A stretch of 64,000 nt of DNA from an uncultured Flavobacteriaceae bacterium (GTDB lineage Bacteria; Bacteroidota; Bacteroidia; Flavobacteriales; Flavobacteriaceae): the NCBI GenBank assembly GCA_943842625.1, contig CALTCK010000004.1:41441-105440 (forward strand), in the 5' to 3' direction. Of this stretch, positions 38,791 to 47,898 are shown in pieces (position 1 is the first letter of the stretch; every line of letters starts with the position of its first letter). The notes under the pieces were generated by a model that worked only from the letters and a program-made list of their open reading frames with translations, did not search any database and was not told where the DNA came from. The position numbers were made by a program, and so were the translations under genes.

Positions 38791-38824
38791 AAATCCTCCC
38801 AAAAATAGTTCGACTTCACTCCCC
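38791..38824 (+). repeat. att-like repeat copy E (3' truncated)
   Basis: AAATCCTCCCAAAAATAG then TTCGACTTCACTCC, after which the family sequence stops: GGCTCCA and the palindrome are absent. Adjacent DNA (38,825-38,941) is AT-rich and shows only a weak AAAGGA/TCCTTT hairpin. Confidence 0.65.
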
Positions 38825-38941
38825 TTACTTATTTTTTTAAATTAATTCTCTTTTTTAAAGGAGTTTCTGGAGTGTCATCCTTTAAAATAAGACCTATTTT
38901 ATGGTTTAAATTCATCACGATTGCGTTTTTTTAAAATTTTA

Positions 38942-41900
38942 TTATTGAATTTGTTCTAGTAATACATCCACTGCTTTTTGTAATTGAGCGTCTTCACCTC
39001 TTGCTACCCAACCTGGTGTATTCTTTATCAAATAGTCAGGTACTGCGGGCGCATCGTTTTCCATATTCAAGCCAGATTTTTTGACATACCAAGCACGAAA
39101 TGGCATGCGGACATAGCCCTTTAATAATCGATAACCTCCTGTAGAGATAACTGCACCAAAAGTAGGCTGACCTACTAATTTACCTAATCCTAAATTTTTA
39201 TAGGCATGTGAAAATATTTCTGCATTAGAGTAACTGTTCTCGTTACACAAAGCCACAGTAGGTTTGGTATTGACTGATAAAATTGCTCGTTCGTTAAAAG
39301 GGTAATTTCCTTGAAACTTTTTATTCTCTTTCTTTAAGTCATTCGCTGCTCCTCTTGGGATGGTATACGCATGTTGATCTACATTCAAAACAGCCATTAA
39401 ACGGTCCGTTGTCCAACCTCCACCATTGTAACGAACATCAATTACAATTCCTTTTTTACCATATCCACTGGCTTTCAACTCGCGTTCAAAACGTTCAAAA
39501 CTTGGAGCATTCATTCCTTGAATATGAATATATCCTAGCTGTCCTTTTGAATATTTTTTTACCAATTCGCTTCTAGATGCTACCCATGCTTCATATTGTA
39601 AAGTTCTTAAGGAACTCGAAGTTCTAATAACAACATCTTTTCCATCACTTTTGGTTAATAACACCTCTTCACCCTTAGAATTTTTTAACAAACTATAAAA
39701 ATTAGTGTTTTTACCTATCGGTTTATTATTAACCGCAGTGATAATATCGCCAACTTTTAAGTTTACTTTTGATGTATTTGCTACTGAATTTTTAAGTACA
39801 TACTCCACTTGAACTCCTTTTGAAATATTCTTCACCTCAACTCCTAACAAACCAATATTATCACTGTTTTTACGTTCAGAAGTTTCTGCTCTATACCCCA
39901 TATGACTCGCATTTAATTGACCTAATAACAAATTATATATAAAACTATAATCTTGTTCTGTGCTCGCTTTTAATACTAATGGTTGGTATTTTTTTATCAA
40001 AGATTCCCAATTGTAGCCATGAAAATTAGGGTCATAGAACCCCATTGTTAAAACACGAGTACCTTCTTGGTAAATCTGTTGATTCATGGCAGTAAAATCT
40101 TCTTTATATTTTGCTACATGAGCTAAAGAGGTAATTTTATCGCCCTCCGGGTTCAATTCTTTTAATTTACCGCCTGAAGTAAAATAAAATTTATCATCAA
40201 TAGCTGCAACTCTTCCTACTTTTGAAGTTCCTTTTATGGCTTTGGGGCTAGTACCGTCTAATTTAACTTTAAAAAAACTTCGGTTATTTGTTGATGGATC
40301 TGTTGCAGAATAATACACATAGTTGCTGTCGGGACCAAACATACCTCCATACTCATCGTCTGGTAATCTAGTTATTCTAGTAAGTCTATCAAAAATTCTT
40401 TCTTTATTGATCGTAACCTTGATCTCCTTCTCTTTCTTATCCTTATCCTTACCCTTGTCAGCTTCTATTTCTGCATAATAGTCTCCATTTTCTCTATCTG
40501 TTTTCGATCGCTCCCAATCCTCTTTTTTTAGCCATACCATCCAAACATCATAATCTATTCCACCTCTGTTTCCACTCCTATTAGAAGAAAATGCTAATTT
40601 TTTACCATCTGGACTCCAAACGGGAGATCTGTCGCTTCTCGGATGCATCGATACGTTAAACTTATCGTTTGGATTAACTACGGATTGAATAAAAATTTCA
40701 CTATCAAAGTCCAAGTCCTCCTGAGAATAAGCAATATACTTGCTGTCTGGACTCCAACTTACATCTTCTGCTTCTGCCCAGCCTGACGAATAAGCTTTGC
40801 TATTGGATATAGCTCCATCCTTTACATCGGCTAACATTAAGCTTCCTCTACCGACTCTATAAGCCAGTTTTTTGTGGTCTGGCGAGACTAAAACATTGTA
40901 AACATCTTCACTACTCTTGGTGAGTTTCGAGATTGAAATCTTTAAACTCCTGTCCAATCCAACCAGGGTATCTTTAGAAACAGCTTTGTATATTTCATTA
41001 TGTCCGTCTCTATCGGAGACAAATAACAACTCTGTATCACTAATCCACTGTGGATTCCTATCTCTATAAGTATGGTTACTTACATTATTGGAGTTTTTTC
41101 TATCCTTATTATTTTGCTTGACAAAAATTTCTCCATTAATTTCAAGAGCCATTAATTTTCCGTTAGGTGAAACATCAAAATCTGAGATATCTGAGGTGGT
41201 AGAAACTTCTTTTTCAGTTTCAAATTTGTAATCTGATTCTATTTTTAAGTTGATCTTCTTAGCTTGTCCATTTTTTAGTTGATATAAATCAAAAAGCGTT
41301 GAGTAGACAATAATTCCTTGATTACTTACAGAAAAAGAAACAACACCATTTTTATTTTGGTTCGTTAATTTTTTGGAAGCTCCCTTTACGGAACCATCCG
41401 TATTTATAGATTGCTGATAAATATTGTAACGACCACTTTTAGCTCCTATGTAATATAAATTACTCGCTGTATCCCACAAAGGTGAATGATCGTTCTTTTC
41501 TGAGTTAGTTACTTGAAAATAAGCCCCTGTTTTAATATTATAAATCCATACATCTCGTTGGGCTGAACCTGAATAATCTTCTCTAGAAATTCTACATGCT
41601 CCTTTTACAAAGGCCACCAAATTTCCGTCAGGAGAAACAGTTGCCATACTACCTAAAGCGGTTATAAATCTTTGCGGAGTACCACCATTGGCATTGACTT
41701 GATAAATTTGCCCATCCCATTCAGGACCTTTTAAAACTCGAGTTGTTGAAAATGTAATATGGTTTGAAGATGTCCAATCGTAGGGAGTATCTCCTGTTGG
41801 ATAATAGGTTAATTGTTTAGGTATTCCTCCATTTTTTTTAATCGTAAAAATATTATTGTTTCCTTTTCTGTTTGAAGAAAAGGCGAGTTGATCTCCGGAA

Positions 41901-42112
41901 GTATTCCACACAGGATTACTCTCATACCCCTCGTGGATGGTTATACGTTTTGTTTGTTGAGTGTTGAAGTTGTAAATCCAAATATCTCCTTGATAAGAAA
42001 AAGCCATTTCTTGGGCATTTGGACTAATTCTAGGCATACGAATCAGAGAATTTTGTGCTGAAAGCAAGCCAGTTATCATCACAAAAATTACGATATACAA
42101 TCTTTTAATCAT
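38942..42112 (-). CDS. tricorn-like protease (S41 family, TolB/PD40 repeats)
   Basis: A 1,056-residue exported protease with a signal peptide (YIVIFVMITGLLSAQ). The N-terminal 600 residues are WD40/PD40-type beta-propeller repeats (SPNAQEMAFSYQGDIW, WSPDGKKLAFSSNRSG, WSPDSKYIAYSQED). A PDZ-like segment with LLGVEVKN...VGDIITAVNNKPIG precedes the S41 core; the nucleophile is probably Ser962 in NENSYSNAEIF. Tricorn proteins degrade peptides in the periplasm. It stands alone on the minus strand between repeats E and F, so this module mixes both strands. Confidence 0.88.
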   Translation of the reverse strand: MIKRLYIVIFVMITGLLSAQNSLIRMPRISPNAQEMAFSYQGDIWIYNFNTQQTKRITIHEGYESNPVWNTSGDQLAFSSNRKGNNNIFTIKKNGGIPKQLTYYPTGDTPYDWTSSNHITFSTTRVLKGPEWDGQIYQVNANGGTPQRFITALGSMATVSPDGNLVAFVKGACRISREDYSGSAQRDVWIYNIKTGAYFQVTNSEKNDHSPLWDTASNLYYIGAKSGRYNIYQQSINTDGSVKGASKKLTNQNKNGVVSFSVSNQGIIVYSTLFDLYQLKNGQAKKINLKIESDYKFETEKEVSTTSDISDFDVSPNGKLMALEINGEIFVKQNNKDRKNSNNVSNHTYRDRNPQWISDTELLFVSDRDGHNEIYKAVSKDTLVGLDRSLKISISKLTKSSEDVYNVLVSPDHKKLAYRVGRGSLMLADVKDGAISNSKAYSSGWAEAEDVSWSPDSKYIAYSQEDLDFDSEIFIQSVVNPNDKFNVSMHPRSDRSPVWSPDGKKLAFSSNRSGNRGGIDYDVWMVWLKKEDWERSKTDRENGDYYAEIEADKGKDKDKKEKEIKVTINKERIFDRLTRITRLPDDEYGGMFGPDSNYVYYSATDPSTNNRSFFKVKLDGTSPKAIKGTSKVGRVAAIDDKFYFTSGGKLKELNPEGDKITSLAHVAKYKEDFTAMNQQIYQEGTRVLTMGFYDPNFHGYNWESLIKKYQPLVLKASTEQDYSFIYNLLLGQLNASHMGYRAETSERKNSDNIGLLGVEVKNISKGVQVEYVLKNSVANTSKVNLKVGDIITAVNNKPIGKNTNFYSLLKNSKGEEVLLTKSDGKDVVIRTSSSLRTLQYEAWVASRSELVKKYSKGQLGYIHIQGMNAPSFERFERELKASGYGKKGIVIDVRYNGGGWTTDRLMAVLNVDQHAYTIPRGAANDLKKENKKFQGNYPFNERAILSVNTKPTVALCNENSYSNAEIFSHAYKNLGLGKLVGQPTFGAVISTGGYRLLKGYVRMPFRAWYVKKSGLNMENDAPAVPDYLIKNTPGWVARGEDAQLQKAVDVLLEQIQ

Positions 42113-42216
42113 GAGTTTTAATTATTTAGTGTTAATTAGGTAAGCTAATTTAAAAAAATAGCTGATCAGTATAAAAAATTTAGTAAAAATATTAGCTATC
42201 TGGTGATATTATTTCT

Positions 42217-42375
42217 TCAAATTTTACTAAAGTCATCTCCATCTTTTTCTAACTCGATAAGCTTTCCATCTTTTATTAAATAATATTTTGTGTATTCTTT
42301 AGGACAATCATATTGTAGCCCACTGCTGATGAAATATCTAACTGTTCTCCATTATAGTTTATTTTATCTTCAATA
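42217..42375 (-). pseudogene. decayed remnant of a small acidic protein gene
   Basis: Read on the minus strand, two frames give coherent sequence: EDKINYNGEQLDISSAVGYN and, one base shifted, YDCPKEYTKYYLIKDGKLIE...DGDDFSKI-stop. The end resembles the C-terminus of the 155-residue protein at 48.3 kb (KYYKFYRVEDGKMIKVEE). No start or upstream half is present. This appears to be a broken paralogue rather than an intact gene. Confidence 0.45.
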
Positions 42376-42385
42376 AGGCATTATT

Positions 42386-42474
42386 TTAAAAAAACAACAA
42401 AAAAGTATCAAAAAAGACTAAAAATCGACTAAAAATCGACTAAAACACTTAAAAAAGACTAAAAAGTATCGAAA
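42386..42474. repeat. phased A-tract array with short direct repeats
   Basis: About eight A-runs of 4-6 bases recur every 10-12 bases, separated by units such as GACT, TCGACT and GTATC; GACTAAAAATC occurs in tandem, and the unit GTATC(A/G)AAAA appears at both ends. Helically phased A-tracts are known to bend DNA. No gene covers it. Confidence 0.55.
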
Positions 42475-42524
42475 ATTATGAAAAATCAAATATTTACAAA
42501 TACACTTTTACAATGTTATGTGAG

Positions 42525-42578
42525 ATGAAAAAGAAAATAGTTTTAAATGCTAAACCAGTAAAAGGGGTTAAAGCTTAA
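42525..42578 (+). CDS. possible 17-residue peptide
   Basis: ATG at 42,525 opens MKKKIVLNAKPVKGVKA-stop. It is basic and short, with no recognised family. It lies 57 bp before the CDGSH gene start. It could be a chance ORF; I list it because the sequence is clean and close to an expressed small gene. Confidence 0.2.
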   Translation: MKKKIVLNAKPVKGVKA

Positions 42579-42635
42579 TCTATATTCATTCTAAAGAGTT
42601 TTAATAATATATTTATAATCTAAACAATAATTATT

Positions 42636-42713
42636 ATGTCAGATAAACCTAAATGCGGATGTGGAAACACTCAAAACCTTGATGGATTTTGTGATGGTTC
42701 TCACAATAAATAA
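42636..42713 (+). CDS. mini CDGSH iron-sulfur protein
   Basis: A 25-residue ORF encoding KCGCGNTQNLDGFCDGSH. The CxC...C...H ligand set (three Cys and one His) is complete and matches the CDGSH [2Fe-2S] motif, with one extra residue before the third Cys, as in other bacterial variants. Full-length CDGSH proteins are larger, so this is only the cluster-binding core. It probably dimerises to hold the cluster. It is too short for the ORF track. A terminator follows 32 bp later. Confidence 0.75.
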   Translation: MSDKPKCGCGNTQNLDGFCDGSHNK

Positions 42714-42744
42714 GAAAAATTCTTATACTATAAACAAAAAAATA

Positions 42745-42775
42745 AAGCCACTCTTTTAATTTAGGGTGGTTTTTT
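42745..42775 (+). terminator. rho-independent terminator after CDGSH gene
   Basis: Stem CCACTC/GGGTGG (42,748-42,753 and 42,764-42,769, one T-G pair) with a 10-base loop followed by six T. Confidence 0.65.
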
Positions 42776-42847
42776 ATGTAGAAAATACTTCAGAGGAGAA
42801 GCTATAATACTTTAATTGATTAATTTTAGTAAATTATTATTCAACAA

Positions 42848-43213
42848 ATGGAACTAAATATTTTCGGAAATCCTTTGATTCCTTGCTGTACAAATCCTGC
42901 TACTGGTTATTTTAGAGATGGTTTTTGTAGAACAATTTCTGAAGATACTGGAACACATACTGTTTGCGCCATTGTTACACAAGAATTCTTAAACTATTCT
43001 GCCTCAAGAGGAAATGATTTAATGACTCCTATTCCACGGTGGAATTTTCCAGGACTACAAGCTGGTTCTTCTTGGTGTTTGTGTATTTCTCGCTGGTTAG
43101 AAGCAGAAAAAGCGGGCAAAGCGCCTCCTATTGTTTTGAAAGCGACTCATCAAAAAACCTTGCAATACACTTCATTGGAATTGTTAGAAAAATATGCAGT
43201 CATAACTGAATAG
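42848..43213 (+). CDS. DUF2237 family protein
   Basis: A 121-residue protein. FGNPLIPCCTNPATGYFRDG, TGTHTVCAIVTQEFL and SWCLCISRWLEAEKAG with several conserved Cys match the DUF2237 family, whose role is unknown. Cys clustering suggests a metal or redox function, but that is inference. Its context is the CDGSH gene upstream and an NTF2-like lipoprotein downstream, all on the plus strand. Confidence 0.75.
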   Translation: MELNIFGNPLIPCCTNPATGYFRDGFCRTISEDTGTHTVCAIVTQEFLNYSASRGNDLMTPIPRWNFPGLQAGSSWCLCISRWLEAEKAGKAPPIVLKATHQKTLQYTSLELLEKYAVITE

Positions 43214-43328
43214 AGTTATTGTAAAGTGAAATTTAATTTTCATACTATCCATGTATTGTACTAATTTTATTTTTTTTACTAAAAAATTAAATTAATTTCG
43301 TAGAACAACTATTTTAAAAATAAAAAAA

Positions 43329-43838
43329 ATGAAAAAATTACTTAGTATTTTATTGGTATCTATTTTTATGTCATGTTCTCAAGGAGGACATCCGGACTTT
43401 GCAAAAAATACAGCCACTGCAAAAAAAATGTTAGAACTTCAGGGATCTGAAGCAGATTTTCAAGCACAACTTGACCTAATTCATCAAGATGTTAAATGGC
43501 AACCTGTATTTTTTGGAGCTACCGAAATTGGAAAAGAAGAATTTGGTCAGTATTTAAAAGCATGGCAAGATGAAATGGAAGATGTGGTTTACACTGCAGA
43601 CAACTGGTTACCTGGAGTATTGGCAGAGACTGGAATGGCTGACGGGAGTGTTAGATCTTACGGAACTTGGTCTGGAACTCATACAAAGACAGGTAAAAAA
43701 TGGGAAGTAAAAGCATACCATACCTGGGATTTTAAAGATGGACAAATTATAACTGGAGGTGATTATTTTGATGCTACAGGTCTTGTTAACTTTCTTGAAG
43801 AGGAAGAAACCCAAGAAGAGGTAGAGATGACTAAATAA
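43329..43838 (+). CDS. NTF2/SnoaL-like lipoprotein
   Basis: A 169-residue lipoprotein (MKKLLSILLVSIFMSC, Cys16) with a cone-fold NTF2-like body: DFQAQLDLIHQDVKWQ, YGTWSGTHTKTGKKWEV and YHTWDFKDGQIITGGDYFD are typical. Members bind or isomerise small hydrophobic ligands, but many have no known activity. The C-terminus is a Glu-rich tail. It is followed by a strong terminator. Confidence 0.7.
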   Translation: MKKLLSILLVSIFMSCSQGGHPDFAKNTATAKKMLELQGSEADFQAQLDLIHQDVKWQPVFFGATEIGKEEFGQYLKAWQDEMEDVVYTADNWLPGVLAETGMADGSVRSYGTWSGTHTKTGKKWEVKAYHTWDFKDGQIITGGDYFDATGLVNFLEEEETQEEVEMTK

Positions 43839-43867
43839 GCTACCAGAGTTTTTAGCTCTTATACATA

Positions 43868-43893
43868 CCCTACCAATTTTGGTAGGGTTTTTT
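43868..43893 (+). terminator. rho-independent terminator
   Basis: Perfect arms CCCTACCAA/TTGGTAGGG followed by TTTTTT, 29 bp beyond the NTF2-like lipoprotein stop. Between here and 44,036 I see only AT-rich DNA. Confidence 0.85.
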
Positions 43894-44036
43894 AAATTAA
43901 AATATTTCAGAAAAATTATAATTTGATAGGACAGTTAAACATATACTTACGAGCCAAGTTTTTAAATTTACGACAATGTTTTTATTCTAGACAAAAGGAA
44001 GTCCTAGTCCTACGGTGTGCTTTTAAAATAACATAA

Positions 44037-46289
44037 ATGGAACGATTAAGAAAAATCATAGCGATGATTATCAAATTCAGAATAGCAATTATGGCTGTTT
44101 TGGCAGTTGCTATGGGCTTATCCGGATATCATACGGTAACTAAATTAAGCGTTGACAATTCGCTAGGCATTTGGTTTTTGGAAGATGATCCAAGCTATCG
44201 TGCATATATCGATTATCAGCAAAATTTCGGTTCCGATGAAATTTTTATTGCGATGTTACCGGTAGAAAATGCCATTGGTGAAACAGAAGTTTTATCATTA
44301 AAAGAGTTACACCAACGAATTGAAGCATTACCTTATGTACAAACATCGTATAGTTTAGCTAAAGCTAAGTATCCCACCTATGCAAATAAGACCCTTAATT
44401 TTGATGACTTGTATAATTCAAAACGAAGTGAAAAAGGGCTAAAAAGTCTGTTCTCAAAATTACCAAATATCACTTCTCAATTAGTTACCAAAGATTATAA
44501 AAATCAGTTTTTTTATATTCAACTTAACCCAACATCAACAGTAGAAGAAGAGCGACAAGTTATTGCTGAAGAAATAAGAACAGTGATTCAAACCCTTTAT
44601 GAGCATCACTATCTAACTGGACCTCCAGTTTTAAATGAGGCATATAGCAAAGGAATTTATAAGGAGAGTTTAATCTTTGGAGTGTTAACGATAGTGGTGA
44701 TCACCATAATGCTACTGTTTTTATTGCCCAGTAAGCGCTATTTAATCATTTCCTTATTATCTGTTGCGATCCCCATAAGTTTACTTTTTGGGCTAATTAC
44801 CTCACTAGGCTTTGCACTGAATATGATATCAATGCTTATTCCAACAATCCTAATGGTGTATAGCGTTAGCGATGCTGTACACATTATAAATATTTACCAT
44901 AAAGAGGGATTGGCAAACGTTACATTGGCTAAAGTTGACTTATTAGCAGTCGCTATCCGTAAAAGTATAACACCGTGCTTTTATACAACTCTTACCACAT
45001 TTGTTGGTTACTTTGCTTTGTATTTATCACCATTACCTGCTTTCAAAAACATGGGAGTTTTTACTTGTATAGGTTTAGTCATAAGCTTTATTCTTGTTTA
45101 TATTATTACCATCATTGGATTCAGTTATATGAATTTAAATTTTGAGAAAGCAAAGCCCTTACTGAGCTTAAAACGTTGGAATCAACGAGCATTTATTCAC
45201 TGGTTAAATCGAATTACTTGGGATTATAAGCGTACCATAATTGTTGGCTTTACCGCTATTTTAATAATTGGTTTTTATGCTATTTTTCAAATTAAAATAG
45301 ATACAAATTCTCGTAATCTTTTAGCTGAAGGAAAGGCAAAGCAAGATTTACGGGCTGTAGAGTTAGAACTCGGAGGAAGTAACCGTTTACAAATAAACAT
45401 TTCTACGTCTAACGGTGATGTTATTTTGAATAAAGAAGCGCTAAAATGCCTAGAGAAATTTCAAAAAAAATTAGAACTCAATACATTTATTTCTAATCCT
45501 GTTTCAGTGGTTAATATCAAACAGTTTCTTGAAAAACGTACTCCCGTTTTATTTCCATCGAATGTATCTGAAGAGGAGTTGAAAAGTACACTTTCTGGAG
45601 TTGATGTAAAGGACAATAGTTTTTTTAAATTGTTCTCCGAAGATTTGACGACCGCAGGGTTTACCTTAACACTCATGGAAGGTCGTACATCACAACTCAA
45701 TCAAGTATTGGATGATGTAAAAATAGCTTTTGAATCTTCTTTTGATACGAATGATTACAAACTCAAGATTAATGGATTTGCTGTCGTTTTTGCTCAGTTA
45801 AATAGTTTTATTCTAGAAACTCAATTCAAATCCTTTTTTGCAGCCTTTTTTGTGGCTTTTATGTGCTTACTAATTTTTATAAAAAACCTACGTACTACCA
45901 TTTTGGTCTTGATTCCTAACTTATTACCGCTAACAATTTTAGCGATATTGATGACCCTTTTAGACATCCCGCTTGATGTTACAACAGCAATGATTACCCC
46001 GATTATGTTAGGGATTGCGATGGATGATACCATTCATTTGGTTTATAAATACAGAAAAAGCAACCAAGTTCAGGGATCAGCTGAAGAGCGTATGAATAGC
46101 GCGATGCACTATACAGGAGGTGCTTTATTTTCAACTACAATTGCACTGGTTGCTGGCTTTTTAATTATAGCCTCGAGCGCTGTACCTTCAGTCAGAGATT
46201 TTGGATTGCTTTGTGCGGTGACAGTAGCGATTGCTTTGATTACAGATATCTTTTATTTACCTGCTTTATTAAAGAAGTTTGACAACTAA
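44037..46289 (+). CDS. RND/MMPL family transporter
   Basis: A 750-residue integral membrane transporter of the MMPL/SSD-like RND type with two 6-TM halves. The first half has SLLSVAIPISLLFGLI and LMVYSVSDAVHIINIYHK; the second has VTTAMITPIMLGIAMDDTIH, which repeats the DA/DD-xxIH proton-relay motif. Large periplasmic loops follow TM1 and TM7. It probably exports lipids or hydrophobic compounds. It ends 28 bp before an SGNH hydrolase gene on the same strand. Confidence 0.87.
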   Translation: MERLRKIIAMIIKFRIAIMAVLAVAMGLSGYHTVTKLSVDNSLGIWFLEDDPSYRAYIDYQQNFGSDEIFIAMLPVENAIGETEVLSLKELHQRIEALPYVQTSYSLAKAKYPTYANKTLNFDDLYNSKRSEKGLKSLFSKLPNITSQLVTKDYKNQFFYIQLNPTSTVEEERQVIAEEIRTVIQTLYEHHYLTGPPVLNEAYSKGIYKESLIFGVLTIVVITIMLLFLLPSKRYLIISLLSVAIPISLLFGLITSLGFALNMISMLIPTILMVYSVSDAVHIINIYHKEGLANVTLAKVDLLAVAIRKSITPCFYTTLTTFVGYFALYLSPLPAFKNMGVFTCIGLVISFILVYIITIIGFSYMNLNFEKAKPLLSLKRWNQRAFIHWLNRITWDYKRTIIVGFTAILIIGFYAIFQIKIDTNSRNLLAEGKAKQDLRAVELELGGSNRLQINISTSNGDVILNKEALKCLEKFQKKLELNTFISNPVSVVNIKQFLEKRTPVLFPSNVSEEELKSTLSGVDVKDNSFFKLFSEDLTTAGFTLTLMEGRTSQLNQVLDDVKIAFESSFDTNDYKLKINGFAVVFAQLNSFILETQFKSFFAAFFVAFMCLLIFIKNLRTTILVLIPNLLPLTILAILMTLLDIPLDVTTAMITPIMLGIAMDDTIHLVYKYRKSNQVQGSAEERMNSAMHYTGGALFSTTIALVAGFLIIASSAVPSVRDFGLLCAVTVAIALITDIFYLPALLKKFDN

Positions 46290-46317
46290 TTTATTTAATT
46301 ACCTTAAAAAAAACTAA

Positions 46318-47055
46318 ATGATTCAAAAAATTAAATTACTGGTAGTAGTATTATTACTATTAACTTTCAATGCTTGCAATCAAGACGATGATTCTAGTTC
46401 TAATTCACAAAGCCCCTCTATAAATAAAATACTAGCTCTAGGAGCATCAAGAGTAGAAGGGTCTAGACCTGAATTTGAAAGCTATAGATATGAACTCTGG
46501 AAAGACTTAAAAGAAAATAATTGGATGTTTGATTTTATTGGAACTCAAACTGACGAATCTTCTTATCCAACATTTAATAATATGAATTTTGATGGAGACC
46601 ACGAAGGTAGAGGTGGTTGGACCTCTGGTGAAATACTAAATGGCCTTAGTGGTTGGTTAAATCAAACGGGGTCTGCTGATATTGTTTTACTAAGTTCGCC
46701 AGGGGGTAATGACGCACTTGAAGGATTACCCTATTCACAAGCAGTATCAAACATCAATTACATAATTGATGTTCTTCAAGCCGACAATCCTAGTATCACA
46801 ATTATTCTTGAGCAGATGGCTCCTGGTAGAAGTGATATAATGACTTCAGAATTAACTGAGTTTTTTACACAAATGCAGCAAGAAGTTTTAAATATTGCAG
46901 CTAATAAAACAACGACTACTTCTTCTGTAATGGCAGTGGATATGTTTACAGGATTTAATGACGATTTGTTAGCTGATGACGTACATTACAATGAAGCAGG
47001 TGCTGTATTTATTGCCAATAGATATTATACCATTCTTATAAATGTGTTGGAATAA
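46318..47055 (+). CDS. SGNH/GDSL hydrolase lipoprotein
   Basis: A 245-residue lipoprotein (lipobox Cys20, LLLLTFNACNQ). Block I is ILALGASRVEG, where Ser takes the GDS position; block III is SPGGNDALEG with the GxND signature, and the last block ADDVHYNEAGA contains the Asp-x-x-His pair. This is an esterase/acetylxylan-type fold. Together with the MMPL transporter it forms a two-gene operon; repeat F lies 44 bp after the stop. Confidence 0.83.
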   Translation: MIQKIKLLVVVLLLLTFNACNQDDDSSSNSQSPSINKILALGASRVEGSRPEFESYRYELWKDLKENNWMFDFIGTQTDESSYPTFNNMNFDGDHEGRGGWTSGEILNGLSGWLNQTGSADIVLLSSPGGNDALEGLPYSQAVSNINYIIDVLQADNPSITIILEQMAPGRSDIMTSELTEFFTQMQQEVLNIAANKTTTTSSVMAVDMFTGFNDDLLADDVHYNEAGAVFIANRYYTILINVLE

Positions 47056-47099
47056 AAAAAAGAGGTTATATCTTATCTAATAATTTACAGAGTGAGATC

Positions 47100-47180
47100 A
47101 AATCTTCCCCAAAATAGTGTGACTTCACTCTCCTCTGCTCCACTTTTTATTTCTAAGAATAAAAAATTATTCTTAGAAAT
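47100..47180 (+). repeat. att-like repeat copy F, closest to the tmRNA 3' end
   Basis: 5' part AAATCTTCCCCAAAATAG and core TGTGACTTCACTC are as in copies A, D and E, followed by CTCCACTTTTTATTTCTAAG, which equals tmRNA 3'-flank CTCCACTTTTTATTCCTAAG except for one base, and a perfect 14-bp inverted repeat (47,149-47,162 with 47,167-47,180). This is the best evidence that the family is related to the ssrA 3' end. Confidence 0.83.
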
Positions 47181-47221
47181 ATGTTTTTTGAGTATTTTAG
47201 ATTCATAAAAACAAATATATT

Positions 47222-47773
47222 ATGGCACAAATTAAAGGAATAAAAGAAATAATGATTTGCACTTATGATTTGGAAAAAGAAGATCTAGCCAAATTGACAT
47301 CAATAAAATTAAAAGAATTAATTAATAATAAATTACAAGAAAGTTCTCAATTACTTTATGTTTATGATGAATATGGTTTCGATACTGATTCTGCCCTTAG
47401 TATTGAGGTTTGTTATGAAGAAATTGATTCTACCCCAGTCGTACAAGAAGGAATGGTGAGATTAGTTTTTTGGCAAGAATTAGAACAGTGCAATGTAAAT
47501 GCTGATCTAAATGAATTAAGTGGAAATGTAACATTGAATCTCAAGGGAAATACATATGGTTGTATGTCCGATTGGGGCTATCAGTCATTTGAATTTATAA
47601 CTTCTAATGATGGCACAGAATTATTTTTGGAATCCGAGTCTTATGGAGATGAAAATAAAACTATCTATTTCTTAAATTCAAAAAAGGAATGTGCATATTC
47701 AATAAACGATATTGATAATAACATAACATTTGATGAGGAATTTGAAGAAATGAAAAAGGATTATTGCAATTGA
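47222..47773 (+). CDS. acidic hypothetical protein
   Basis: A 183-residue acidic protein (YDLEKEDLAKLTSIKLK, FWQELEQCNVNADLNELSG, GCMSDWGYQSFEF). No signal peptide or membrane helix is visible, and I do not recognise the family. It starts 42 bp after repeat F and is followed by another small gene on the same strand, 125 bp on. Confidence 0.6.
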   Translation: MAQIKGIKEIMICTYDLEKEDLAKLTSIKLKELINNKLQESSQLLYVYDEYGFDTDSALSIEVCYEEIDSTPVVQEGMVRLVFWQELEQCNVNADLNELSGNVTLNLKGNTYGCMSDWGYQSFEFITSNDGTELFLESESYGDENKTIYFLNSKKECAYSINDIDNNITFDEEFEEMKKDYCN

Positions 47774-47898
47774 TTCAATGTTTAAAATTGTTTAAGTAAA
47801 AATTAAATTTTAAAATAATAAAACAGTTTGCACAAAAGATGCAAAAATTATAATTGACGAGGAAAAGACATCAGAAAATTTCTTAAAATAATAACATT

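Noticed and set aside
42386-42474. A CRISPR array
   Set aside because: Units are only 10-12 bases with no spacers of constant length and no cas genes nearby.
42525-42578. A bacteriocin or RiPP precursor
   Set aside because: The 17-residue peptide is too short and no modification or export enzyme is next to it; it is listed only as a possible peptide.
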